Positions 1-7,432 of a DNA stretch of 7,787 nucleotides are shown here, piece by piece. The stretch lies in contig JAKPBL010000616.1 of assembly GCA_029778965.1 (NCBI GenBank), forward strand, positions 1-7,787. The letters run 5' to 3'. Position 1 is the first letter of the stretch, and every line of letters starts with the position of its first letter. This DNA comes from Bacteroidota bacterium (GTDB taxonomy: Bacteria; Bacteroidota; Bacteroidia; Chitinophagales; Chitinophagaceae). The position numbers and the translations under genes were made by a program. The notes beneath the pieces were generated by a model, which was given only the letters and a program-made list of their open reading frames with translations, was not told the origin of the DNA and ran no database searches.

Positions 1-1
1 T

Positions 2-403
2 ATGCGGGTAGTGCTGCCTGAGGCCGGTAATAAAGCCATCGACACCAAGATCAGCGTTGCCAGCAAGGTCATCGACAATATGAGCCGTTCCTTCACGGTA
101 GAAGGCAGGCTGCCGAACGATAAAGACCTTCACCCCAACCAGAACGCCATCGTTCGCATCCAGGATTATTCGACAGGCAATGCGCTTACGATTCCGCTCA
201 ATACGCTCCAGTCTGACGATCGTGGAAAATTCGTGATCGTGGCAGTGAAAGAAGGTGATAAGCTAATCGCCAAGAAACGCGAGGTAACCGTAGGCCAGGT
301 ATATGGTGAAACGGTAGAGGTTATGTCGGGTCTCCAGGCAGGCGACCAACTGGTGACGGAAGGGTTCCAGTCATTGTACGAAGGCCAGTCCCTGACAACC
401 TAA
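2..403 (+). CDS. RND efflux periplasmic adaptor subunit (HlyD/AcrA family), C-terminal part only
   Basis: This is the 3' end of a gene that begins upstream of the window; the ATG at 2-4 is probably an internal methionine. The 133 visible residues fit the last two domains of an RND membrane-fusion protein. A beta-barrel segment covers about residues 28-70 (VEGRLPNDKDLHPNQNAIVR, then IPLNTL). The membrane-proximal domain covers about 85-133 and carries the family's typical ending (VTVGQVYGETVEVMSGLQAG, then DQLVTEGFQSLYEGQ). Such proteins sit in the periplasm, usually anchored by an N-terminal lipid or helix that is not visible here, and couple the inner-membrane RND permease to an outer-membrane channel. 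The permease start follows 22 nt after the TAA stop, so the two are almost certainly one operon. The family call is firm; the exported substrate cannot be told. Confidence 0.9.
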   Translation: MRVVLPEAGNKAIDTKISVASKVIDNMSRSFTVEGRLPNDKDLHPNQNAIVRIQDYSTGNALTIPLNTLQSDDRGKFVIVAVKEGDKLIAKKREVTVGQVYGETVEVMSGLQAGDQLVTEGFQSLYEGQSLTT

Positions 404-425
404 TGCTAACGGCTAAAAAAATGCT

Positions 426-3400
426 ATGAGTGCTTTAGAAACAATTACCGGGAAGTTCAAGGAATTTAAACCTACTTCCTGGAGCATCAATAACAAAGTG
501 GCGATCTACCTGATCATGGTGATCGTAACGGCGATGGGCGTGTTCCAGTTCCTCACCCTGCCCAAAGAACAGTTTCCCGATGTTGTGATCCCTACTATTT
601 ACGTGCAAACGATCTATGTAGGCAATTCACCCAAAGACATAGAAAACCTGGTAACCCGGCCCATTGAAAAGCAGATCAAGGGTATTACCGGCGCCAAGAT
701 CAATAAGTTCACCAGCACTTCCCAGCAGGATTATTCTGCCATCGTGGTGGAATTCGATACCGAGGTGAAAACCGATATCGCGCTGCAAAAAGTGAAAGAT
801 GCGATGGACAAGGCCAAGCAGGACCTGCCCACCGATCTTACCCAGGAGCCGACCGCACTGGAAGTGAACCTCAGCGATATGCCCATCATGTACGTCAACC
901 TCAGCGGCGACTACGACATGATGCGGCTGAAGAAGTTTGCCGACGATGTGAAAGACAAGCTGGAAGAAATTCCGCAGATCAACCGCATCGATATCGTGGG
1001 CGCGCCCGAGCGGGAATTTCAGATCAATGTAGACAATTACCGCATGCAGAACAGCGGCGTAACCTTTGACGATATCGCCAATGCAGTTGCCCGCGAGAAC
1101 CTGGATATATCCGGCGGTTTGCTCGATGTGGGCAATATGAAAAGGAACCTGCAGCTAAAAGGGCAGTTCAGGACCAAATACGATATTGAAAAACTGGTTA
1201 TTCGCAATACCACCGGTGCGCCGATCTACCTCAAAGACATCGCCGTTGTCAAAGACACGACCAAAGACGTAGAAAGCTTTGCACGCCTCGACGGTAAAAA
1301 CGTGGTAACGCTGAACGTGATCAAACGCGCCGGCGAAAACCTGATCGAGACCAGCGAGGAAGTGCAACGGGTGATCCGGGAAGAAAAAGGGATTTCCTAT
1401 CCCGCCAACCTGAAAGCCGTTATTACCGGCGACCAGAGCATCGCCACCCGGGCGTCTTTCAATGAGCTCGTGAACTCCATCATCATCGGTTTTATCCTGG
1501 TGCTGATCGTGCTCATGTTCTTCATGGGTGTAACGAATGCTTTTTTTGTGGCGCTCAGCGTGCCGCTGAGCATGTTTGTCGCCTTTGTATTGCTGCCGAT
1601 CGCCGAGCTCATCATAGGCACCAGCGTAACCCTGAATTTCATGGTGCTGTTCGCCTTGTTGTTCGGCCTGGGGATCATTGTGGACGACGCCATCGTGGTG
1701 ATCGAGAACACCCACCGGATATTCTCCGAAGGAGCGGGCCGCATGCACATCGACCGGGCTACCAAGATGGCGGCGGGCGAGGTATTCATACCCGTGCTGG
1801 CCGGAACACTCACTACCCTCGCGCCGTTTTTTCCCCTTCTTTTCTGGCCGGGTATTATCGGGCGTTTCATGGTGTACCTCCCAGCGATGCTGATCTTTAC
1901 ACTGGCGGCTTCGCTGGTGGTGGCCTTTATCATGAACCCGGTATTTGCGGTCGATTTCATGAACCATCCCGAAGGCCAGAAAGAAGCCAAGTCGGCTATT
2001 TTCCGCAAGCCGGTGTTCTGGGTGGTGCTGGCCGTGGGCCTGTTGCTTGACCTGCTGGGCGCTCCCTTTCTCGGCAACCTGCTTATTTTCTTCCTCCTGC
2101 TCGTATTGCTGAACAGGTATGTGCTCGACGATGCCATTCACTATTTCCAGAACCATGGACTGCCGTGGATCATGAGCCATTACGAGACCCTGCTGCGTTG
2201 GGCCCTCAAGGGCTGGCGGCCGGTATGGTTGCTGCTTAGCACGATCGTGCTGCTGTTCGTGTCGTTCTTCGTGTTCTTTGGGTCCGTTGCCTCCGGGCGG
2301 GTAGGTATTGCCTTCTTTCCCAAAGGAGACCCCAACCAGATATTCGTGTACATCAAACTGCCCGTGGGTACCCGCGTGGAATATACGGATAGCATCACCC
2401 AGGTGCTGGAGAAACGGGTAACCAATATTCTCGGTATCGATTATGCGAAGAATACCACCAATCCCATTGTGGAAAGCGTGATCTCCAACGTAGCCATCGG
2501 GGCAAGCGATCCTTCATCGGGCGACAGGAGTACCCGCAGCGAGCTGGGCCGCATCCAGGTATCGTTTGTACAGTACGAAAAAAGGCACGGCAAAAGCACG
2601 CGGCCTTACCTCGACCAGATACGCAATGCCATGACGGGCATACCCGGCGCAGAGATCAGTGTCGACCAGGAAAGCAGTGGTCCGCCGACCGATCCTCCCG
2701 TGAACATAGAAGTGGCCAGTGAAAACTTCGACAACCTCGTTTCGACCGCCGTTGATCTCAAGAACTACCTCGATTCGATACAGGTGCCCGGCGTGGAAGA
2801 GCTGAAAATGGATGTTGACCTGAACAACCCCGAGATCACCCTTACGGTTGATCGTGAAAGGGCGCTGATACAGGGCGTTTCCAGCGCACAGGTGGGCCAG
2901 GCCATTCGTACGGCATTGTTTGGTCGCGAAGTATCGAAGATCAAGGAAGGAAAAGAAGAATATAAAATACAACTGCGCAACAACGAGACCCAGCGGAAAG
3001 ACCTTGCGGGCATATTGAATATGCGGATCGCCTTCCGTGATATGGCCAGTGGTGGTGCGGTGAAGGAAATTCCGATCGGCGCGCTGGTAAAAGTGGAACC
3101 CAGCAGCACCTTCGGCAGCGTGAAGCGAAAGAACCAGAAACGCACCATTACGATCCGTTCGAATGTGCTTACCACGCAGGGTTACAATGCAACAGCCGTT
3201 AACCAGGTGATCGCCCAGCATATCTCCGACTTTAAAGGAAAGGCAGACGGCGTAACGATCAAGCAGACCGGTGAAGGAGAGCAGCAGGCTGAAACAGGCG
3301 CTTTCCTCTTCAAAGCCCTGTTGATTGCCCTGGCGCTGATTTTGCTGACCCTCGTGTTGCAGTTCAACTCGATCAGCAAATCGGTGATCATTCTTACCGA

Positions 3401-4034
3401 GATCGTATTCAGCGTGATCGGTGTATTTCTTGGCTTCTCCATCTTCGGCATGGAAGCGTCGGTATTGATGACGGGCCTCGGTATTGTGGGCCTGGCCGGT
3501 ATCGTGGTTAAAAACGGTATCTTGGTGATAGAGTTTGCCGAAGAGCTGCGTCATCGTGGCCTGCGTACACACGAAGCCGTAGTGCAGGCGGGTAAGACCA
3601 GGATCATCCCGGTGCTGCTGACGGCGCTCGCCGCGATTCTCGGGTTCATACCCATCGCAGTCGGCTTCAACATCAACTTCGTTACGTTGTTCTCCGAGCT
3701 GAACCCGCATATTTTCTTCGGGGGCGATAATGTCGCATTCTGGAAGCCGCTGAGCTGGACGATCATTTTTGGCCTCGCCTTCGCTTTCTTTATGACCCTG
3801 GTGATCGTGCCTTCCATGTACCTGATCGCAGAGAGATTACGCCGGCCGATGCGTCGCCACTTCGGTGGCCGATGGGTGAGCTTTATGGGCATTCCGCCTT
3901 TCACCCTGGTATTCGGGTTGATGATGATCGTTACCATGATCATCCAGCGATTCACCGTGGCCCGTCGCCGCCGGAGACTTGCCGCCCGCGCCGATATGAA
4001 AGTAAATGAAGCGTTCGTCGGAAGCTGGTTCTGA
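426..4034 (+). CDS. Efflux RND transporter permease subunit (AcrB/HAE1-like), Bacteroidetes type with extra membrane segments
   Basis: Inner-membrane pump of a tripartite exporter, driven by the proton gradient. TM1 lies at about residues 25-44 and is followed by the classic LPKEQFPDV stretch and the first large periplasmic porter loop. TM2-TM6 span about 349-508. The proton-relay aspartates Asp420-Asp421 sit in TM4 (GLGIIVDDAIVVIEN), and the matching Lys1029 sits in TM10 (GIVVKNGILVIEF), so the relay looks intact. A second porter loop lies at about 623-957 and TM8-TM12 at about 958-1138. At 1202 aa it is longer than AcrB (about 1050). The extra length includes a hydrophobic stretch at about 529-568 between TM6 and TM7, an insertion after TM11 (HIFFGGDNVAFWKPLSW) and a further hydrophobic segment at about 1151-1176 followed by an Arg-rich tail. 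The start at 426 is preceded by an A-run. The TGA stop is followed directly by an in-frame TAA. Substrate is unknown: drugs, lipids or metals are not separable by eye. Confidence 0.95.
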   Translation: MSALETITGKFKEFKPTSWSINNKVAIYLIMVIVTAMGVFQFLTLPKEQFPDVVIPTIYVQTIYVGNSPKDIENLVTRPIEKQIKGITGAKINKFTSTSQQDYSAIVVEFDTEVKTDIALQKVKDAMDKAKQDLPTDLTQEPTALEVNLSDMPIMYVNLSGDYDMMRLKKFADDVKDKLEEIPQINRIDIVGAPEREFQINVDNYRMQNSGVTFDDIANAVARENLDISGGLLDVGNMKRNLQLKGQFRTKYDIEKLVIRNTTGAPIYLKDIAVVKDTTKDVESFARLDGKNVVTLNVIKRAGENLIETSEEVQRVIREEKGISYPANLKAVITGDQSIATRASFNELVNSIIIGFILVLIVLMFFMGVTNAFFVALSVPLSMFVAFVLLPIAELIIGTSVTLNFMVLFALLFGLGIIVDDAIVVIENTHRIFSEGAGRMHIDRATKMAAGEVFIPVLAGTLTTLAPFFPLLFWPGIIGRFMVYLPAMLIFTLAASLVVAFIMNPVFAVDFMNHPEGQKEAKSAIFRKPVFWVVLAVGLLLDLLGAPFLGNLLIFFLLLVLLNRYVLDDAIHYFQNHGLPWIMSHYETLLRWALKGWRPVWLLLSTIVLLFVSFFVFFGSVASGRVGIAFFPKGDPNQIFVYIKLPVGTRVEYTDSITQVLEKRVTNILGIDYAKNTTNPIVESVISNVAIGASDPSSGDRSTRSELGRIQVSFVQYEKRHGKSTRPYLDQIRNAMTGIPGAEISVDQESSGPPTDPPVNIEVASENFDNLVSTAVDLKNYLDSIQVPGVEELKMDVDLNNPEITLTVDRERALIQGVSSAQVGQAIRTALFGREVSKIKEGKEEYKIQLRNNETQRKDLAGILNMRIAFRDMASGGAVKEIPIGALVKVEPSSTFGSVKRKNQKRTITIRSNVLTTQGYNATAVNQVIAQHISDFKGKADGVTIKQTGEGEQQAETGAFLFKALLIALALILLTLVLQFNSISKSVIILTEIVFSVIGVFLGFSIFGMEASVLMTGLGIVGLAGIVVKNGILVIEFAEELRHRGLRTHEAVVQAGKTRIIPVLLTALAAILGFIPIAVGFNINFVTLFSELNPHIFFGGDNVAFWKPLSWTIIFGLAFAFFMTLVIVPSMYLIAERLRRPMRRHFGGRWVSFMGIPPFTLVFGLMMIVTMIIQRFTVARRRRRLAARADMKVNEAFVGSWF

Positions 4035-4047
4035 TAATCATTAGTTT

Positions 4048-4101
4048 TGACCGCTGGTCCAAAGTTTGTGCTGATTGACAACCTTTGGTACCAGCGGTTC
4101 A
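4048..4101. terminator. Strong hairpin after the RND permease gene, terminator-like
   Basis: An inverted repeat lies 15 nt after the permease stop. ACCGCTGGT at 4050-4058 pairs with ACCAGCGGT at 4090-4098, and CCAAAG at 4059-4064 pairs with CTTTGG at 4083-4088, with one bulged T at 4089. Past a 1x1 mismatch, TTGT (4066-4069) can pair with ACAA (4078-4081), leaving an 8-nt loop. The outer TGA/TCA can extend the stem past another bulge. The 3' side continues TTCATCTTTC, which is only weakly U-rich, so this is not a textbook intrinsic terminator. It is placed where one is expected, and could instead stabilise the operon mRNA's 3' end or attenuate read-through into the next gene, 20 nt downstream. 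Confidence 0.5.
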
Positions 4102-4120
4102 TCTTTCAAAAAACCTTTAC

Positions 4121-4921
4121 ATGCGTAATAACCACGAAATCGACTACCGGATTTTCGGCGAGGAAATGCAGTTCGTAGAAGTCGAGCTCGATCCGAATGA
4201 AACAGCCATTGGTGAGAGCGGCGCTTTTATGATGATGGACGACGGTGTGCAGATGGCAACCATCTTTGGCGACGGATCGAAGCAAGGCGGCAGTAGCGGT
4301 GGCCTGCTCGGCAAACTGGTAAGCGCCGGTAAGCGGGTGATCACCGGTGAAAGCCTGTTCATGACCAGTTTCACCAATGTATCGCAGGGTAAAAAACGCG
4401 TGAGCTTTGCATCGCCTTATCCGGGTAAGATCATTCCGCTTGATCTGTTCCAGCTCGGCGGCCGTATCGTGTGCCAGAAAGATGCATTTCTCTGCTGTGC
4501 CAAGGGCGTGAGCCTGGGCATTGCGCTGCAACGCAAGCTTGGTACCGGTATCTTCGGTGGTGAAGGTTTTATTATGCAGAAGCTTGAAGGCGACGGCATG
4601 GCGTTCGTGCACGCCGGTGGTCACGTGTTCGCCCGTGAGCTGCAGCCCGGTGAAATGCTCAAGCTTGATACCGGCTGTGTAGTGGCGTATACCCAAACGA
4701 TCGACTTCGATATTCAATATGTAGGCGGCATTCGCAACACCATTTTCGGCGGCGAAGGATTGTTCTTTGCCACCCTTCGCGGCCCCGGCACCGTATGGAT
4801 ACAAACCCTGCCCATCAGCCGTCTCGCCAGCCGTATTCTGCAATACGGCACTACTTCCCGCAAGGAAGAAGGTGGGATATTGGGTGGCTTGGGAAATATG
4901 CTGGATGGAGACGGATGGTGA
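4121..4921 (+). CDS. AIM24 / TIGR00266 family protein
   Basis: 266 aa from the ATG at 4121. An in-frame TTG at 4085 would add 12 residues but lies inside the hairpin stem, so the ATG, preceded by A-rich sequence, is preferred. The family is recognised from IGESGAFMMMDDGVQM (about residues 30-45), a Gly/Ser-rich linker followed by GESLFMTSFTN (76-86), and two related blocks: IFGGEGFIMQKLEGDG from residue 144 and IFGGEGLFFATLRGPG from residue 208, 64 residues apart. Such an internal repeat fits the double beta-sandwich (TRAP-like) fold known for this family. No signal peptide or membrane segment is seen, so it is probably cytoplasmic. The C-terminus is Gly-rich (EEGGILGGLGNMLDGDGW). Yeast Aim24 affects mitochondrial organisation; no biochemical activity is established for bacterial members, and none is assigned here. 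Its link with the pump upstream is only positional. Confidence 0.88.
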   Translation: MRNNHEIDYRIFGEEMQFVEVELDPNETAIGESGAFMMMDDGVQMATIFGDGSKQGGSSGGLLGKLVSAGKRVITGESLFMTSFTNVSQGKKRVSFASPYPGKIIPLDLFQLGGRIVCQKDAFLCCAKGVSLGIALQRKLGTGIFGGEGFIMQKLEGDGMAFVHAGGHVFARELQPGEMLKLDTGCVVAYTQTIDFDIQYVGGIRNTIFGGEGLFFATLRGPGTVWIQTLPISRLASRILQYGTTSRKEEGGILGGLGNMLDGDGW

Positions 4922-4949
4922 GAACGGTTTGAGGTGGCTGCGCGCGCCC

Positions 4950-5783
4950 TTACTTCAGCAACTCATCCCGCACTTCTCTGAACCGCGTCCATGGTATGAA
5001 ATGATTTCCTTCGAGCCACAAGGTGTCGATTCGTGCAGCGCCGGTCAACATCTTCATTCCGTATTCTACGTTTACCGGCGGCACCCAGGTGTCTTGGCGG
5101 CCATGGATGAACAGCACGGGACAATGAACGTTTTTCAGCAGCGATGCCTGGTCGGCCAGGTCTTTTTTCAGGTACCAGAGTTCTATGTTCGATTGTCGCA
5201 TGGAACCGGGTACGAAATAATTCAGAAAGGTCTTGAACAGAATGGGTCGCCATTTTTCGGGTTTCTCGGCGGCAGGATCGATGCTGCCCGAAATAATCAC
5301 CAGCTTGTCGGCCAGCGAAGGATAATCAAGCGCCAGTTGCAATATCATGGGGCCGCCGAGCGAGTGGCCTACCAGTACAGCCGGCCGGCCGTTTCTGGTA
5401 TTCATGAGTACCGGGCCCATGATCTTTGACTGAACGGCCAGCGGGTAGGCATTGCCGTATTCGCTGTAACCGAATCCCGGCCGGTCGATGCTGATCAGGC
5501 GAAACCGGCTGCGCAGCAACGAATCGCGCAGGTAGGGTTCAAAGGCCGTCCAGCTACCGGGTGTTCCATGCACGAAATAAATGGTGGGTAGGCTGTCGGC
5601 GCCCGTTTGCACATAATGCACCGTATGCCCCTCCTGCTTTTTGCTGACTGTTTTTAATGGAATGCCTTTTTCATGGAAAGAAGCGATCGCTTTGCGGTCG
5701 GCCGTACGAAAGGTCAGGCAGCTCTGCGCAAATACCAGCCAGCTTCCTACAACCAGGCTAAGTACCAGTAAGTATCTTTTCAT
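4950..5783 (-). CDS. Exported alpha/beta-fold hydrolase
   Basis: 277 aa. The open frame extends further upstream, but the methionine at 5783 is chosen because it starts a clear signal peptide (MKRYLLVLSLVVGS, then WLVFAQSC) and because longer versions would run into the divergent gene. Cleavage after Ala19 (VFA|Q) is plausible; Cys22 also leaves open a lipoprotein, although the residues before it are not a classic lipobox. The fold markers are in order: the oxyanion-hole motif FVHGTPGS (70-77), IDRPGFGYSE (99-108), the nucleophile elbow GHSLGG with Ser141, Asp231 in HGRQDTWVPP, and His261 in GNHFIPW. The catalytic triad is therefore complete. Substrate could be an ester, amide, lactone or epoxide; the family is too broad to say. 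It ends 28 bp from the convergent AIM24 gene with no clear terminator between, and it is divergent from the amidohydrolase gene, with 38 bp between starts. Confidence 0.9.
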   Translation of the reverse strand: MKRYLLVLSLVVGSWLVFAQSCLTFRTADRKAIASFHEKGIPLKTVSKKQEGHTVHYVQTGADSLPTIYFVHGTPGSWTAFEPYLRDSLLRSRFRLISIDRPGFGYSEYGNAYPLAVQSKIMGPVLMNTRNGRPAVLVGHSLGGPMILQLALDYPSLADKLVIISGSIDPAAEKPEKWRPILFKTFLNYFVPGSMRQSNIELWYLKKDLADQASLLKNVHCPVLFIHGRQDTWVPPVNVEYGMKMLTGAARIDTLWLEGNHFIPWTRFREVRDELLK

Positions 5784-5821
5784 AAATGGTTTACATTGTA
5801 ACCACAAAACCTGCTGCACAT
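5784..5821. promoter_or_regulatory. Compact divergent intergenic region with a small dyad
   Basis: Only 38 bp separate the start codons of the minus-strand hydrolase and the plus-strand amidohydrolase, so the promoters must lie here or overlap the neighbouring coding sequences. A dyad at 5787-5804 has arms TGGTT and AACCA around an 8-bp centre (TACATTGT). The alternative pairing TTAC-ATT-GTAA is also possible. It could be an operator serving both genes. On the plus strand TATCTTTT at 5773-5780 resembles the Bacteroidetes -7 element (TAnnTTTG) with one mismatch, but no TTG stands at the usual upstream distance. The dyad is short enough to arise by chance. Confidence 0.3.
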
Positions 5822-7282
5822 ATGCGAAAATTCCTGTTCTTCCTGTCGATCGGCTTCGCCGTATTTGCCTGTATCCCGGTCCGGGCGCAAAAGCCGCCCA
5901 AAAACCTGCAAAAAACAAAGACAGAGGCAATGGCAGGCATCGGCGGTCAGTACGACAAGTATAAAGGTATTGCATTGCAGATATGGGAGTATGCAGAACT
6001 GGGTTATAAAGAAGTAAAGAGCTCGGCCCTGCTGCAGCAAACCCTGAAAGACAAAGGTTTTGCGGTTGAAGCGGGGGTAGCGGGTATACCAACGGCTTTT
6101 GTTGCCAGCTATGGCAGCGGTCATCCTGTAATTGGTATCCTGGCTGAATTCGACGCGCTGCCGGGTCTCAGCCAGCGGGCCGTGGCCGAAAAGAAACCGG
6201 CCGAAGGAAGGACTTCCGGGCACGGCTGCGGCCACCATCTTTTCGGCACTGCTTCGGTGGCGGCTGGCATTGAGATCAAAGAGCTGATGGACAAAGGCCT
6301 GCTCAAAGGCACGGTAAAGGTATATGGCTGCCCGGCAGAAGAAGGCGGATCAGGTAAAGTATATATGGTGCGCGAAGGGCTGTTCAATGACGTGGATGCC
6401 GTTATCCACTGGCATCCCGGCGACAGGAATGCAACGGCCTACGATGGCGCGCTTGCCAACAAGAGCGCCAAGTTCCGCTTTTACGGGCTGGCGGCGCATG
6501 CATCGGCTTCGCCCGAACGGGGCCGGTCGGCGCTCGATGGCGTGGAAGCGATGGACAATATGGTGAACATGATGCGCGAGCATATCCCGTCTGACGCCCG
6601 TATCCATTATGTTATCACCAATGGCGGCAAGGCGCCGAATGTAGTTCCTGATTTTGCCGAAGTATATTATTATTCGCGACATCCCAGCCGCGAAACCGTG
6701 AAGGAGATTTTTGAACGCATCCGCAAAGCGGCCGAAGGAGCCGCCACGGGCACTGAAACGAAAATGGATTTCGAGATCATCGGCGGCACATACGACCTGT
6801 TGCTGAATACCAGCCTTGCCCGGCTGATGCAGGCCAACCTGGAGCAGGTGGGTGGTTTCGGCTACACCGATGCCGAGAAAACATTCGGGGAATTGATCCA
6901 GGCAACCTTTGGTTTTAAGCCGCCTGACATCGCTGATGCCGCGCGGGTGGCGCCATTAAAGAAGATGGAAAACGCCGCTATTGGGTCAACCGATGTAGGC
7001 GATGTAAGCTGGAATGTACCCACTGTAGGCTTGTCGGCCGCTACCTGGGTGCCCGGTACACCCATGCATAGCTGGCAGGCCGTGGCCTGCGGCGGAACCG
7101 AAATAGGAACCAAGGGAATGATGGTGGCTGCCAAAGCAATGGCCCTTACCGCCATCGACCTGTTTATGGTGCCTGCCAATATCACGGCTGCCAAAGCGGA
7201 ATTCGATGCGTCGAGGGGGGCGGGCTTTCAATACGTGCCGCTGCTGGGCGATCGCCAACCGGCGCTGAATTACAGGGATTGA
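5822..7282 (+). CDS. Exported M20-family amidohydrolase, AbgB-like (aminobenzoyl-glutamate hydrolase subunit B type)
   Basis: 486 aa from the ATG at 5822. An earlier in-frame ATG at 5786 is rejected because 5822 begins a clear signal peptide (MRKFLFFLSIGFAVF, then ACIPVRAQ) with likely cleavage after Ala22. Metallopeptidase M20 signatures follow: EFDALPG (Glu109, Asp111), GHGCGHH (metal ligands expected at Cys136 and His138), PAEEGGSGK with the Glu173-Glu174 pair, and HWHPG with His196/His198. A dimerisation domain at about 205-330 follows, and the C-terminal catalytic part contains GTPMHSWQAVACGG with His416. Length and motifs match AbgB of E. coli (481 aa), which with AbgA cleaves p-aminobenzoyl-glutamate in the cytoplasm. 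Here the protein is predicted to be exported and no AbgA partner is in view, so the natural substrate may be another N-acyl amino acid or small peptide. Family assignment is firm; substrate is inferred. Confidence 0.92.
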   Translation: MRKFLFFLSIGFAVFACIPVRAQKPPKNLQKTKTEAMAGIGGQYDKYKGIALQIWEYAELGYKEVKSSALLQQTLKDKGFAVEAGVAGIPTAFVASYGSGHPVIGILAEFDALPGLSQRAVAEKKPAEGRTSGHGCGHHLFGTASVAAGIEIKELMDKGLLKGTVKVYGCPAEEGGSGKVYMVREGLFNDVDAVIHWHPGDRNATAYDGALANKSAKFRFYGLAAHASASPERGRSALDGVEAMDNMVNMMREHIPSDARIHYVITNGGKAPNVVPDFAEVYYYSRHPSRETVKEIFERIRKAAEGAATGTETKMDFEIIGGTYDLLLNTSLARLMQANLEQVGGFGYTDAEKTFGELIQATFGFKPPDIADAARVAPLKKMENAAIGSTDVGDVSWNVPTVGLSAATWVPGTPMHSWQAVACGGTEIGTKGMMVAAKAMALTAIDLFMVPANITAAKAEFDASRGAGFQYVPLLGDRQPALNYRD

Positions 7283-7296
7283 GCCGGCGAGCCTTT

Positions 7297-7427
7297 ACCC
7301 GGTTTCAGGCCATGTGAGTACTTAACAAAAATATTACAGTAGGCTAAGCGGGAATTTCCTGGCAGACTTGGTTAATTTCGGTGAACCTACATTCTGTTGG
7401 TAGTTTTTATTTTGACCTAAACCGGGT
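7297..7427. repeat. 9-bp inverted repeat in the gap before the sigma factor gene
   Basis: ACCCGGTTT at 7297-7305 and its exact reverse complement AAACCGGGT at 7419-7427 sit near the two ends of the 150-bp gap 7283-7432. The right copy ends 5 nt before the sigma factor start codon. Pairing would enclose about 113 nt. The gap also holds a short GACC/GGTC dyad (7414-7417 with 7425-7428). I could not find a convincing promoter in the gap: TAATTTCG (7373-7380) and TAGTTTTT (7401-7408) resemble the Bacteroidetes -7 box, but neither has a TTG at the right spacing. The repeat may be coincidence. Confidence 0.25.
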
Positions 7428-7432
7428 CGGTT

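Noticed and set aside
421..429. A minimal ATG-CTA-TGA frame whose stop overlaps the permease start codon (ATGA)
   Set aside because: A two-codon frame like this is expected by chance next to an A/T-rich start region; nothing else supports a translational coupling device.
1155..2180. A 341-aa open frame on the minus strand within the RND permease gene, and smaller antisense frames at 1397-2137 and 2514-3710
   Set aside because: They lie opposite a well-supported gene. Their translations are rich in His, Gln and Arg or in Ser and Thr without domain motifs, as expected for antisense shadows of G+C-rich coding sequence.
4922..4949. Possible bidirectional terminator between the convergent AIM24 and hydrolase genes
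   Set aside because: The 28-bp gap contains only a short GC-rich palindromic run (GCGCGC) with no stable stem and no T tract on either side.
4767..5429. A 220-aa plus-strand open frame overlapping the AIM24 gene end and the alpha/beta hydrolase
   Set aside because: It overlaps two better-supported genes and has no recognisable domain or plausible start context.
5786..5821. Upstream in-frame start for the amidohydrolase at 5786
   Set aside because: It would put 12 hydrophilic residues before a clean signal peptide and leave almost no space to the divergent gene; the ATG at 5822 is better.
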